Shown: positions 10,625 through 22,700 of the stretch, in pieces
How the letters are laid out: every line of letters begins with the position of its first letter
Numbering within the stretch: position 1 is the first letter of the stretch
Origin: Phlebotomus papatasi
Taxonomy: Eukaryota; Arthropoda; Insecta; Diptera; Psychodidae
DNA: 64,000 nucleotides
Assembly: GCF_024763615.1 (NCBI RefSeq)
Contig: NC_077222.1
Span: 112,211,095 to 112,275,094, forward strand
Reading direction: 5' to 3'
Notes under the pieces: model-generated
Seen by the model: the letters and a program-made list of their open reading frames with translations, nothing else
The model's database searches: none
What the model was told of the DNA's origin: nothing
Position numbers and translations under genes: made by a program

Positions 10625-12317
10625 TACTCTACCAATATATGACCGCTTAGAGGTTAAGTTATACTTCTCTCGGGAATTCGAATAGTAAAAAAAAATAAAA
10701 TAAAAATATGAAAACTATACTTTCGTGAATTGTCCTACTTGCCCTTATTTCAAATGGGTAACACACGGCGACAGCCTCCCGAGAACGCTTTAATCTTTGT
10801 ATTTTATGATTAAAAAAATACATTGAGGGTTGCTCTCGGATGACGCATCCAACAATTTTAACAGAGAAATAACCCCTTTTGCATTTGGCGTCGTTTATCA
10901 AATAATTCTTTTGTGCCTATCTACACCCCCTTCCCGGTAAATTTTCTTCATAGCACTTTTGATACCACAATTATTTTCCGATGCATTGACTTTTCTTGGT
11001 ATCAATGAAACTACTTCACAAAAATGCCCTTTATCGCCCGAAAAAGTAAATGGAAGTGAATCATTTTCCCTCCGTTTCTTTTTCCCAAAATAGTATTTAA
11101 ATGGTTGATAAACTACTCATCGAAATATTTCTTTTTCAGTTTTGTCGCGGCATGTTTACATGCATAGGGAGTAGTTTATCAAATTATTAGTGTTTTATAT
11201 AATGATTAGTGGTTAAAAAACACTTGTTAAATGGAACACTGGTGAGTCATATTTGTTACAAATATGAGACATTTCTTATAAGGTGACCGACGACGATGAT
11301 CTTACACAATGCAATATTCTGTTTCTCACCATTAATGTCCCATTCAAAATTCTCAACACATCCGATATGCCACACATTATTCACTCATAATCATTGAGGA
11401 AAATTTTTCCATTATTCAACAATAATATTTCCTAAACGATTATTCATAAATTCCATATTTTAAATACGAAAAGTCTTTTATCAATGAATCCCCATGTTGA
11501 CTTTCTGACCTCTCTAGAATCTTATCACATGCTCGTTGTATGGTTAATTTGGTGGGAAATCATATTGGAGCCGTTTACAAAATTCAACAGACTATATGTG
11601 CAGTAATAAAGTGTCGACTTATGTTAAAGATGTATAGTTAAAAAAATCTGAAATCTTAAATTAAATAAAATACTTAACTTTTATATTAATTCTCAATTCT
11701 AAATAAGAAAGAAAATTCAGGAAATTTATTAAAATAAGATAAAAATAAGTCCAATAAATCTCAAAAAAAGTTTTCAAGGTTTCACAAAGTTTTCCCATTA
11801 GGAAATTACTTCTTAAGTTTACCGATTCAGAACCAATTTGAACCGATTCATAAATCACTCAAAAGATTGCCCAGCTTATAGCTTACGAGTAACACAATGG
11901 ATTTTAGGATAAAAAATTGCACACCGGCTCATAACCGATTGGAACCGGTTCAGAATTGTCAGAAATTTCATGACCTTCCAAGAAGCTCAAACACAATACA
12001 CAATTTTATTGAAAAAAAACTCTCTGGATCCTTTTTGACCTTTGACTTTGAAAAACTATTAATAGGAATGATTTAACTAGCAGTAAAAAAGAGTGAGAAA
12101 GGTGTGAATGTGCAATATGTCTAAGGGAGAAAAGAATGGAAAATGCGATTATACGAAATTTTCCTGATCATAAAGGTATGCGGGAAAGAGGCTTCACTAC
12201 ACGAATTTCAATTTCAATCTATCAAACTTGCTTGTAACAATTTTTTCTTTTAAACAAAAGGTTTTAAATCTGATTGAACTTTAGTTTTACAACAGTATTC
12301 CCATAAGAAAAAGGTTA
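10625..12317. other. AT-rich region with repeat scraps
   Basis: No exon recognised. A short inverted repeat (GATAAACTACTC and complement) spans about 11113-11181. A decayed family C segment with ACCGGTT-type blocks lies at about 11815-12060. Confidence 0.5.
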
Positions 12318-12536
12318 GGGGAAAGCTTGCTACCTTCGGACTACTCAAACTTCGCACAATTCAATTTTTTCTCTATGTTCCTTATAGATTTCACACATGG
12401 TTCTTTCTCAAAATTTAAGGCATTGGACTAGCTATTAAAATATAATATTACAATGGGACAAATTCATTTAAAACACATTGAAAAAAAAAATGATTTGTGC
12501 AAACCATAAATCGTCCGAAGGTAGCGCGCTTGCCCC
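12318..12536. mobile_element. TA-flanked MITE with GGGG terminus (CTACCTTCGGAC type)
   Basis: 219 bp flanked by TA. The ends are GGGGAAAGCTTGCTACC and the complement of GGGGCAAGCGCGCTACC, both continuing TTCGGAC. No coding capacity. The termini resemble several other TA-flanked families in this window. Confidence 0.75.
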
Positions 12537-12538
12537 TA

Positions 12539-12930
12539 CTGTCAAGTGCGCTAATCTGGGCACTTTGCTATGTCGATCGTTATGACTTCGCTCTAAATAA
12601 AATCCACTTAAAATAATATTTTTATTTGTATTTCCGTAATAAGTGGTAAAGTGCCCTCAAGTCGACCGGTTCCTCAATTCGACCGGTTCCTCAATTCGAC
12701 CGGTAGAGTTATTTATTCAATTTATTTATATTGGCACTAATATTTGGCGTATTATCTAACATTAATAGGTCAATTATTCCATAAATAAATACGAATCAGT
12801 GACAATTTCATAGAAATCGATCATCAAACAGTCAAAAGTTGGCCCATAGGTCGAGTCGAGGAACCAGTCGACTTGAGAGCACTTTACCTTAGTCACTACA
12901 GTAACATAATAGTGAATGTTTTAGAGAATT
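12539..12930 (+). repeat. Dispersed repeat H, copy 1, interrupted by a MITE
   Basis: GTCAAGTGCGCTAATCTGGG through TAGTCACTACAGTAACATAA matches 47208-47340, which lacks the inner element and serves as an empty site. Its class is unknown. Confidence 0.6.
12642..12889. mobile_element. Palindromic MITE inside repeat H
   Basis: The ends GGTAAAGTGCCCTCAAGTCG and GGTAAAGTGCTCTCAAGTCG (inverted) are flanked by TA. The related sequence at 47310-47330 reads straight through the site. A short tandem repeat (TTCCTCAATTCGACCGG units) sits near the left end. Confidence 0.75.
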
Positions 12931-13078
12931 ACCAATTTAAGCTAAATGTTCCTCCTTATAACTTTTTATGATGACAAGGTTCACTAAATGGCTAAACTCT
13001 AAAAGAACAAAGGAGTACCATTTTTGCGACCGATGTTCAGTGCAAAAAACTTTAAGAGTCCCAGAAAGGCAAGGAATA

Positions 13079-13418
13079 CAGTAGACTCTCCCAAATTCGG
13101 GCATTTGGGACCGAAATCTCAGACGAATTAGAGAGAAATTCGTGCATCAAATTATTTGAAATGCAACGATTTTTTGTTTACCTGCATAGTCATATTAAGT
13201 TTACAAGTTCATATTAAATGTAAATTTCATGAAAGCCCCTAAATAATGCAAAATAACATCACAACTGAGATAAAGCATGGCAAATTTGAGCATATTTGCT
13301 TTATTCGATATTCATAAATCGAACTCGAAAAATGTCAACAATTTTTTTCAAATTTAACTGCTGCCCGAATTAAAAAGTAGTCCGATGTTAAAGGAGCCGA
13401 ATTAGCGAGAGTCTACTG
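13079..13418. mobile_element. TA-flanked MITE with CAGTAGACTCTC termini
   Basis: 340 bp with inverted ends CAGTAGACTCTCCCAAATTCGG and CAGTAGACTCTCGCTAATTCGG, flanked by TA. It splits a family E copy: the flanks join to match 38955-38990. The CAGT start and TA target fit a pogo/Tigger-related mariner-superfamily MITE. Confidence 0.8.
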
Positions 13419-13430
13419 TACGTGAATCGG

Positions 13431-13627
13431 CACGTACTTGGGGTACCGCAGTCAACTTTCTTAAATGAATTATATGGAAGGTTTTCGAGTTCCCTGGAAT
13501 AACCTTTGGTTCCTTCTTATAAAGAGGAAGAAGACTTGATAAGTTAGGTTCTTGAAATGGAGAACAATGGGCATCCTATTGAGGTGGATTAGTTGTTCAA
13601 AATTATAAGCAAATTATCCAAAATTAC
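13431..13627 (+). pseudogene. Decayed pogo/Tigger-type transposase N-terminal region
   Basis: One frame reads HVLGVPQSTFLNELYG, typical of the end of a psq/CENP-B-type helix-turn-helix. It continues to EEEDLIS*VLEMENNGHP, typical of the second DNA-binding helix bundle of Tigger transposases. Three in-frame stops interrupt it. The sister copy near 38985-39170 shows the same residues (EEDLVRLVHET, NNGHPVEAD) with different lesions. Confidence 0.65.
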
Positions 13628-13949
13628 AAGAAATGTGCCCAAAATTACAGTCAAATTTGTAAGAAAAAGAAAAGGTGATAAACGTTATCAAGGTTCCACA
13701 CAACACTTCTGAAGAGGATGTAACAAAAAGCATGAATTTGTATATTTGAAATATTGCACTTCAAACGTAAAACATTGGTACTTATATACACACTGTTCCA
13801 AATTACCAAGCACTTCCCTAGGTATAAAAAATACAGAAACAAATTCTAAAAGCCTCTTTGGAAAATTATTAACAAATACGAATATATACAATTTGGTTTG
13901 CTTTTCTTTTTAATTTAGTGATTCAGTTCTTAACATAAAGGCATTTTAA

Positions 13950-14473
13950 CCCTCTAACGGTGTTTTCTTTAATATGCGAAGAAAAGTTCTAAAACAATGT
14001 TTTCTAGGATAATTATGATCCAATAAAGTCGAAAAAACCATCCATTCTTCATTATCTTTTTTAGTTTATGCGCTAGGTGAGAAAATATAAAATTTTTTTG
14101 AAACTCTTTTGGCTTCTAAAATTCACATTTTTACTTTTTTCAAATTTTTAAATAAAATATACAAAGTAGAATGACATATCTTTCAGTAAAAAATAAATTT
14201 ATTTTAGTCAGATAACTTTAAATCGGTGTTTTTATGAAAATTGGAAATGAGTTTTTTTGCACAAATATTTTTTGTTGCTTTTTCTCTGACCTGTCACACA
14301 AAATTGGGAATAGCAACAAAACGAAGAGTCAAAATGAGTTCAAACTTTCAAGAGATGTTTATAAGACTATTACCGAGGACACTATAGCACTTTTAAATAA
14401 ATAAAACCTTTATTGTCGCTGTAAATGCCATTTTTGTGAAGACCGCCTGGAGGCGGTCTTATCCGTTAGAGGG
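13950..14473. mobile_element. piggyBac-type MITE, family F, copy 1
   Basis: 524 bp flanked by TTAA on both sides (13946-13949, 14474-14477), with ends CCCTCTAACGG and CCGTTAGAGGG. A GACCGCCTCCAGGCGGTC hairpin lies near the right end. The TTAA target and CCC...GGG termini define piggyBac relatives. A second copy lies inverted at 55037-55545. Confidence 0.85.
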
Positions 14474-14477
14474 TTAA

Positions 14478-16498
14478 GGATGTGGTGCCCTTTTGAAATT
14501 GGCATTTTCACCTGTTTTTTAATAAAATTGAGCCTTATCGTGCAAAAACAGATTGAGAAGCTAAATTACACTATGATATGGCTCAGTTCCACTTAAATAC
14601 AGGTAAAAAACCTAATTTCGAAGGTGCCCCACTTCTCCCTACAGAAAATATGTGGATTTATCACTTCCGTACAGGAAAAATAACTTCAAGTCGAAGTTGC
14701 TTACAAGATACAGGAAATAGAGCATGAGATAGAAAATTGATATACAACAGATCTGCATGACATTTTATGATGCAGACCAAAAAATTCATGTATAAAAAAT
14801 ATATCTAAAACAAGGCAATTAATTAAGATAATGAAGTTGTGTCAACAGTTTCTGTAATGGAAAGGTAAAAAATGCTAACTTCCGACAGACATTGGATATG
14901 CTATTGCATTTATTGTATAACTCTGTATTTCACGCTCCTCATGCTCAGTGTCCTTGTGGGCATTCCACATCGATTACTTAAAATACCGACTTATTCATTA
15001 GAAATCGCTGCAACTAATTACCCCCTATGATTCATGTTTTGAATCAAGAGACTAGGATATATAGAACTCATCACCAAAAGAAGAATATCTATAAAATCTC
15101 CTTGAAAACCTACATCTACATTGATAGTATCTTCCATTTCTTGCCATGCAACTGAGCCATGTAAATATTTGCCTATAAATATTTGTCTAAGACATTTTTC
15201 TTCTCGCTTTAGATAGCATGTGATAATCACAGTAAAAATGATATAAGAGGAAAAATAACAACAGAGACTCACCAATGACGGCAGTCTTGTGCCATTGTTA
15301 AACATTTTGCAAAAAGCGTCTGGTATAGCAACAGTTGATTAGAAACTATATTGTGAATTTATTTATTTTATAAAATGTATATGGGAAACGATTTTGTGAT
15401 AAATTTCTGAAATTACCGTATATATTTTTCAGATTGTGTGAGCAGCAGACAAAAAAATCACTTTGTACGTAAGATTTTCAAAGGCTAGCGATGACTCATT
15501 TTTTATACATAATTTTCAAGTGTTTTTATGCAATCAATGTTATTTACACTTATCTCTTTTTTATATGTATTGTATGTCAATACTTTTCCAGTATATATAA
15601 TATTACTAATGTTCGTTAATTTTGTGTGATAAACACAACGTAGTTTGTTAAATGTATTCGAAGTATAATGTGTGTGAGTTAATGAAATTCTCTCGCACAT
15701 TTAAGGTGCATAAATTTAATCTAGCACTTTTAAATCTTTCGACAATCTTCCGAAACCCCTGATTATCCTACATTGATAATTTAAATTTATATTTCATCCA
15801 TATTTTTATTACGCTTAATATATGCAGACACCTTTGATGATATTGATGGGGGATTATGATGAAATTTACACATGAACTTAGAATGCAAATAATAGACTAA
15901 TTTAAATAAAGATTAGAAGAAATATCAAACAAATATGTTTCCGCACGGATTTTATTAGAAATTTTTTTATATTAAGTTATAAATATAATTGTATCCCCCC
16001 ACCTACTGTACATATACCAATAACTTTATCAAAAAGAAAAATTAATCCTATTTCGATAAGAATTTTGTATTCTCATTCAATGTAAGAAGTTTAACGTAGA
16101 AAAATATTTAATGAGAAGTGATCGGAAAAGCCTATTGATAAGGTATAAATATATGGTTCAAGTTTGTATTAAAAAAAGATGCATGTTGATACATTCAACA
16201 CAATCTGTATGCGTTTTAACTTTTAAGGCGTGTTTCTAACCAAAGAAAGAACAAAAAAGCCTTAAGGCAAGGTGATCCAAGGTAACAAGAAACTGGAATT
16301 ATGCGAGTTGCATGGAGAGCCATGGCGGAATCTGTTGCTCAGGGAAGAGAGAATCAAGAGACAAAGAAGGAGAGGTAAAAAAAGACAAAAGAAGTCAGAT
16401 CATACCAAAAGGAGGGAGAACTTGTCTCATATTTCTACAATTATGTTCGAATACCAACTCCCAACACCACTCAACAATAAGTAAATCACGAGACTCAC
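14478..16498. other. Region downstream of the phosphatase exon, no exon found
   Basis: I searched both strands for the HCx5R catalytic exon of the puckered-like gene and did not see it. The sequence is AT-rich and single-copy-looking, with a TGACTCA (AP-1-like) site at 15492-15498. Confidence 0.5.
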
Positions 16499-16741
16499 CA
16501 ATAAATTCATACGCTTCCTGAAAGTACTGCTTTATGTTCTGGTGTGGTGTATCGCTGGCCGGAATTTGTTTGTACTGAAGCCCAGGTTTGGGTTTGGTAC
16601 TCGGTGGCTGGCATGTCACATTCAGTACACAATTGGCCCCAACACTGCTAGGATCCACGGCATCCCGTCCATTGCCGAGCAGCAAATGAGGAAATACTGG
16701 CGATGCTGGATGTGTTTCGATGTCAAATTGGGACTCGATAT
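16499..16741 (-). CDS. puc: Phosphatase-domain exon of the puckered-like gene
   Basis: 243 nt between acceptor CATTAGCAG|ATATCG and donor TTTATTG|GTGAGT, phase 1 at both ends. It encodes the early strands and helices of the dual-specificity phosphatase fold and stops at EAYEFI, just before the general-acid/catalytic-loop part. Confidence 0.88.
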
Positions 16742-19700
16742 CTGCTAATGAGAATTACAAGAAAAAAAGCTAAATTAAACACCCAGCGATGTTGATTATT
16801 TAAATAGTTAAATAATATGAACATGTGGGGGATCATAATTTTCTATATACGCCGGGAGCATGATCTTATGGAACAATGGGAGAGTCTTGGTTAATGCCAT
16901 AACTTAGCATAAACAGGAACTGCTAATAGAATTGCCGAAATAGAGGTTTATGCTTCCAATATTTGACATTTTTTCTATCAATAACAAGCTTACTTCAAAA
17001 CTTAAGAAATATATGATACTTAAGGGGTTCCGTGAATCACGAAGTCTAAAAAGCATATATTAGGTGAGATTCTTAACAATCTCATCTTCTATAATCCTAA
17101 CAAAATCTCATGTCCTCCGATCGGTCCCAAACTTTTCCAGAATGTGTTTGACCACTTCCTGATCACGAATATAAGGATGGCTAAAAACCGTTCCCGTCCG
17201 TCCGTCCGTCCGACCATTTTCTTCATTTCTTTTCTAAGATGTTTGCATAAAAGTATAACATTTAAACATTTTCTAAAATTATTTAAAAATCCAGAATCTC
17301 GAATCTGATTTTTGGGGAACTTTTTCGAAAAATAACTTACTTACTAAGTAAAAAAACCAAAATATTTCTTGTTAGCAAATAAGTTAAACTCGTGATTTGA
17401 ACAAAGGATTTTTGGTTTTCTTAATTACAATTTTTTACAAAACAAAACACGGTGTTAATTACTCAAAAATGACCTTTTTTCAAAACGAGTATAAACGAGT
17501 ACGACTATATATATATATATATACAATTTATAATAATAATACAAGTATATACATTTTTATGTACAATATTTTCTTTTTTTTCTTTCACAATTGTAAAAGG
17601 GATGATCCTATTTTTTGAATAAAGTATATTACTATTATTATATTATTATTATTATTATAACATGATTTTAATATAGTCCAAACTGTGGTACTCCACCAGG
17701 GGCATTAATTGTAACCAATCTCATTGTGATATAAAAACTATTTTCAAATTTTTCCGGATGCATAAACTTATTTATTCCTGTTGTGCAAAAAAAAAGCAGT
17801 AGCACTCTCTATTACTCAAATTAAATTCCTTAAACAAGAGAAGAGCTACGACTTTATTGTTATTTAAAACAGATTTTAATATGCAAAAGTCAGACGGTGT
17901 CATATATGCAAGAGATGACTCAACAGACAGATCTTCATTTGGGTGTGTATAGCGATTCTCAATATATTATTTACTCGTCTATTTCGGTCTTTTCTTTAAT
18001 ATAGCCATTGATGATGTATTCGCATATTAATGGACAGATTTGCAAGCGTATTGATACATCTTCAAGAGGGAATATTAAGGATCTAAGCATTTTTCTGAAA
18101 TTGGTGCTGATCATTTACTGGACAGCGCAATAACTTGGTCATTGATCGCTAGCGCCATGATCATTACATGTCCTTGTAGTGACAGATCAGCATAATCACG
18201 ATCTCACATATGTATTACAAATATGTCGTGACACCGCGCCTGGCTTCAATGTCCTCCTGCATGATTCGCACGATGCAGCACCAACTAATTGAGTGATTCA
18301 TAAAGCAATTCACTCTCGAGGTTGTGATCTCTTTAGGTGACTTTTCCGCGTACTTTAATACTACGTTAGTGTGTGTGGCTGTGACAAGTTTTAACTTCGG
18401 TTTATTCACTATAACAGGCATAGTCCCAGCCAGGCAAAATGACCATTTCTTATTGCGCTGCCGCCATAATAGCCGCACACTATTTTAGTCCAATGTGAGA
18501 TCACAAAATATGCTCTTGCGGTGATTCAATGCGCTGAAATTTTCTTAAAATAAAATGCTTGTGTCGACCTCTTGTCTCTCTTTGCCTTCAACTTACTCTT
18601 TAGAGGCTGTCGAGTACATCTCGAAAGAGTATATCGCTCATACTATATTGTAGAAACACAATTCCAAACATAAAGCTTAATTTATAGCTTTACTCCTTTC
18701 CTTTCAAGTAAAGATAATACCAAAAGTCGTGAGGTTAATGAGTGGTCAAAAGTCAGCAGATCAGAAAGATTCTTGAAGATGATTGACATACAATCGGTAC
18801 GACGTTTACAGAGTTCAACCCTTTAAGGACGAGAGGGTCAAAAATAAGTTGTCAAAAAATCACTTTTTCTGACTTTTTAGAGGAGAATATAACTTTAGAA
18901 GACCGTAGGAAAAATTTCATTTTTGGGTCACCGGTGACCAAATCGTCCTTAAAAGGTTAAAATTAGTGTGAAAGTTAGACAGAAATCATAAATAAGATCT
19001 TCACTAAAATTACACAGCTATCTATCTACCCTACAGTAAAATACCACTTAAAACTATTGTAACCCGAACTGATCCCCTATAGTATCAAATGAGCAGTATA
19101 CTCAAAAATATTCTATTGTGTTTTTCGTCTCTTGTTTTTGAGAGAAATCTTCCACATTGATATGCAGCAGAAAAAGAAATGAAGAAAAAGTTGTACACCA
19201 TGTGTTACTATATAAATTTATTTTCGAGACTCTTCAGAGCGTTTGTGGAGATTTTCTCTTAAATGGAAATCACACACGGAACATACACGTAATATTTATA
19301 CAAAGCTGACATGATAAAAAGTCAATGGATTTGTACCATCGTATTGGAGACACCATGGCATTTCATTTCTCCTCCATTTCTAATATTGGATCTCATCTAA
19401 AAATATCCATCCAAAATAATTGAAAATATTTATAAAGTTTCACAATTGTGAGGCTATCTGACTAATCGTTAAATAATCTAAATTTAAGTTTACACACTAA
19501 ATTTTTGGCACAATATAATACTTCTCTTTGAAACAAATGATACATTTTTAAATTATACGACGGTTATCCTCCAAAGTTTTACTAGTAAATGCCGCTTTTG
19601 CTGCTCGAACTCCACAGAAAGAGCAGTTATATAATCCTTTAAATTTTTCGTCACCCGAAATTTCCACTTTCCACCCCCACTCCCTGCCTATTTACACCTT

Positions 19701-22700
19701 TCACCCCTAGAAACCATTTTTCTCAACAAGTTTTCACGTTTCAAACGATTCCTGAGAAATGACGTCACGCTGTTTGTACATCTGTCCGTCCAGTTGTCAT
19801 CCGATGTAGAGGCCAAACGGTTAGAGATAGAGACTTGGGACCCTCAGGGGACTCTTCATAAGTCGACCCAAGGACCACTGACATGCCCCCATTTTTTGGG
19901 GGTTACTCGTAAATATGTCGTGCATTTTTTCACATTTTTGACATTTTTAAAGTTTATCTAGGCAAACATTTCCTTCATATTCGAAAATACCATTGAATCA
20001 GTCCTTTCAAATGTCTTTTAAAGTATTCTAACTAAGGTCAAAATAGCTTTATAGAGCGTATTTCTTAACCGAAAGGGTTCATGTTTGGACTCGTTGAAAA
20101 GGTGTTGAAATTTCTAATAAGTCTGAACCGGTTACAATTGGTTATGAACGGGTTGTAAGTAATTTTTGTCTGACTATTAATTGCATTACTCTAAGCTACA
20201 AGTGTTTTGGGCAATCTTTTGAGCGATTTATGTATTGGTCCAAAGGGCTTGTGAAACCAGTATATGGCAAATAATGTGAGCATCGAAGTCACGAGTTCGA
20301 GTATGTTGCAAAGCATAGGACGCTTGGCCAATCTTTTTAGTATTATTCATATCGAGATTTATTTCTTCCAAATTATTATCCACCGAATTTATTCTGAGAT
20401 CTTAGCATACACACATATATGTAGTAATAGGAAGAACAGTGAATAATAGTAAAATTTAAATTAACTACAAAATAATTTATATCATTAGGAAAAACACTTA
20501 ATAACCAATGAAGAACGAGAGATTAGTATGCGTTTTTAACATTAAGCCAAATATTTTGAAAAATATTTCCTGGATTTATTTATCTCAAGCCTACCGGCAC
20601 AGAACAGAATTAATATTAATTGAATAAAGATTCCTGCAAAATGTTGTAATCTTGCAAAATACAGTACGTTTTCATATTATCGTACTTATTCTCTTATGAA
20701 CATGATCCTAAAACTTTTTGTTTGAACACGTTTTTACATTTGCCTCCTGTTTTGGTCGTGAAGGAGAATACGAAAAGCAGACAAAAATTCCATTGAGATT
20801 TAATGGCAAAACGACAAGCTTATTTTATTATGTGTTCCCTCTTCCGTTTTGGTAGTATACATCCCATGTTAAAATATTAATGCTGGACTTGTGATTTTTT
20901 TCCACTTCCGAATGAAATTTCAAACGGAGCAATCTCTCTATTCTTCTCTATTTATTTTCCTGCTATTGAACATTGAGCACGATCCCACGCAAGCTTCCGG
21001 ATAATTTAGCATCTACAGCTCCGGCGTAGTAGTCATCATTCAAGTAGAGTTGTGTAAAAGTGAATAGAATGTGTGAGTGTAAATGAATCTCGGAAGGGTA
21101 AAATTTCAATGATGAATTTTAGTTGAGATTATTTACAATATCAGTTGCTGTGGTTCGAGGTTTAATCCAAATTTATTTAATCGGGACCAAACTTTGTAGA
21201 AATAGTAGGTGAGATTGTTAAGAATCTCACCTAATACGTTCCAGCACCCATAAGAAAAACAATTCGTGCCTGCCCACGTTCTTCTGTCCGTTTCTCCGTA
21301 GTACAAACGCTTTTAGAGAGTTAACGGAAAGAACTATCAACGTGTGATTTTCGGATGTTATCCGGTCAAATTGGAATACCGTCGCGATTTTGTACCCCCA
21401 AAAATCCAACTCACAGGCGAATTTGAACGCATTCTAAGTTGCAAGCACTCCGAGTTTCACGCATTTCGTCGCCTGTGCAGAATCTCAGCTACCATAAGCT
21501 TATCTGGGCTTATCATTGGTCATTTTCTATTTTAAATAGTTTGAGTACAGAAAGCTAACAAAATAAAAAGAAAGTTCATTATTATTATTAATCGTTTCGA
21601 GGCCTAAAATCAAGTTTGTCTTGCCCAGAAACGGACTTGCCAACATCAAATCCCCTGTTCCGCATGAAACAGGGGACAACGGACAAACACAGAAGTGGGA
21701 GGTGGTTTGGATCACCCCACAGTCACAAAGGATGTCACATTCGGAGAATCCCCATCGCCGTCTGTTTCTCGAGCGCGCTACGCCGCTTCTAAAACGATTG
21801 ATAGACTTCCACGCCGTCCAGTCTTGGTCACCACCGGGAGGAAGGCCTTCCCTTAATTCGACAAAATCTGGTGAAAAGACTTCCTTCCACAGATTGAGGC
21901 TGGCCTCCTCCGGAGATTCGTCAAGTGCTTTGACAGAGTGGCAAAAGCTCTTGCGAGACTTCAGCCTTGCTCTTGGTTTTTTGTGACCATGGAGAAGATG
22001 CCTCGGTTCAGAAAGAACCTTGGACATCTCTCTACTGGAGATGATTTGTCTCCTCATCCGTGGTGGAGCAATTCCTGCTAAGGGATAGAGTTTGTCCACT
22101 GGCCTTTAGGCACCCTGTTACTATACGGGCGGTATCATTAAGAGCGACGTCAACTTGCTTAGCGTGCGCCGATCTCTTCCATACTTCAGCTGCGTACTCT
22201 GCTACGGGAAAAGATAGGGCAAGTGCAGAGGTACGCATCAGTTTTGGCTGAGCTCCCGACTGAGCGTTGACAAGTTTTCGCAGTAAGTTATTTCGTGTCT
22301 TGATCTTGTTTTTAACATTACTGCAGTGGGTCTTGTACGTGAGAGTTCGATCAAGAATTACTCCAAGGTACTTAGGCGTGAAATTGTGTTTCAGAAGGTT
22401 CCTGTACCATCTTACATTCAAGCGAGTCTTGGCCCACTTGTGACGCAGATGGAAACAACTTCCCTCTGTTTTAGAGGAATTTGGCTTTAGTTGATTCTCC
22501 TTGTAGAATTTGAAAAATTCCACAAGGCAGGCCTCAAGCTGGGACTCCACGTCTTTAAACCTAGACAGCTAGAGCCAAATCATCTGCATACAAGAAGGCC
22601 TTGGAAGAAGACGGCAGTGGCTGATCATTTGTGTAAATATTAAACAAGGTGGGAGCCAGAACTCTACCTTGCGGTAGGCCATTTTTTTGCAGTCTCCGTC

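Larger units (their letters stand above)
12950..13818 (+). mobile_element. Family E (pogo/Tigger-like) degraded copy
   Basis: Homologous to 38870-39353 and 39917-39983, with a diverged right terminus ending CCC before TA at 13819. It is interrupted by a MITE (13079-13418). It carries decayed transposase coding sequence (see 13431-13627). Confidence 0.65.

Noticed and set aside
18215..18478. 87-codon minus-strand frame inside the phosphatase intron
   Set aside because: No flanking splice signals that keep phase 1 and no recognised domain; treated as intronic sequence.
21621..21986. 121-codon plus-strand open frame
   Set aside because: Antisense shadow of the decayed reverse transcriptase.
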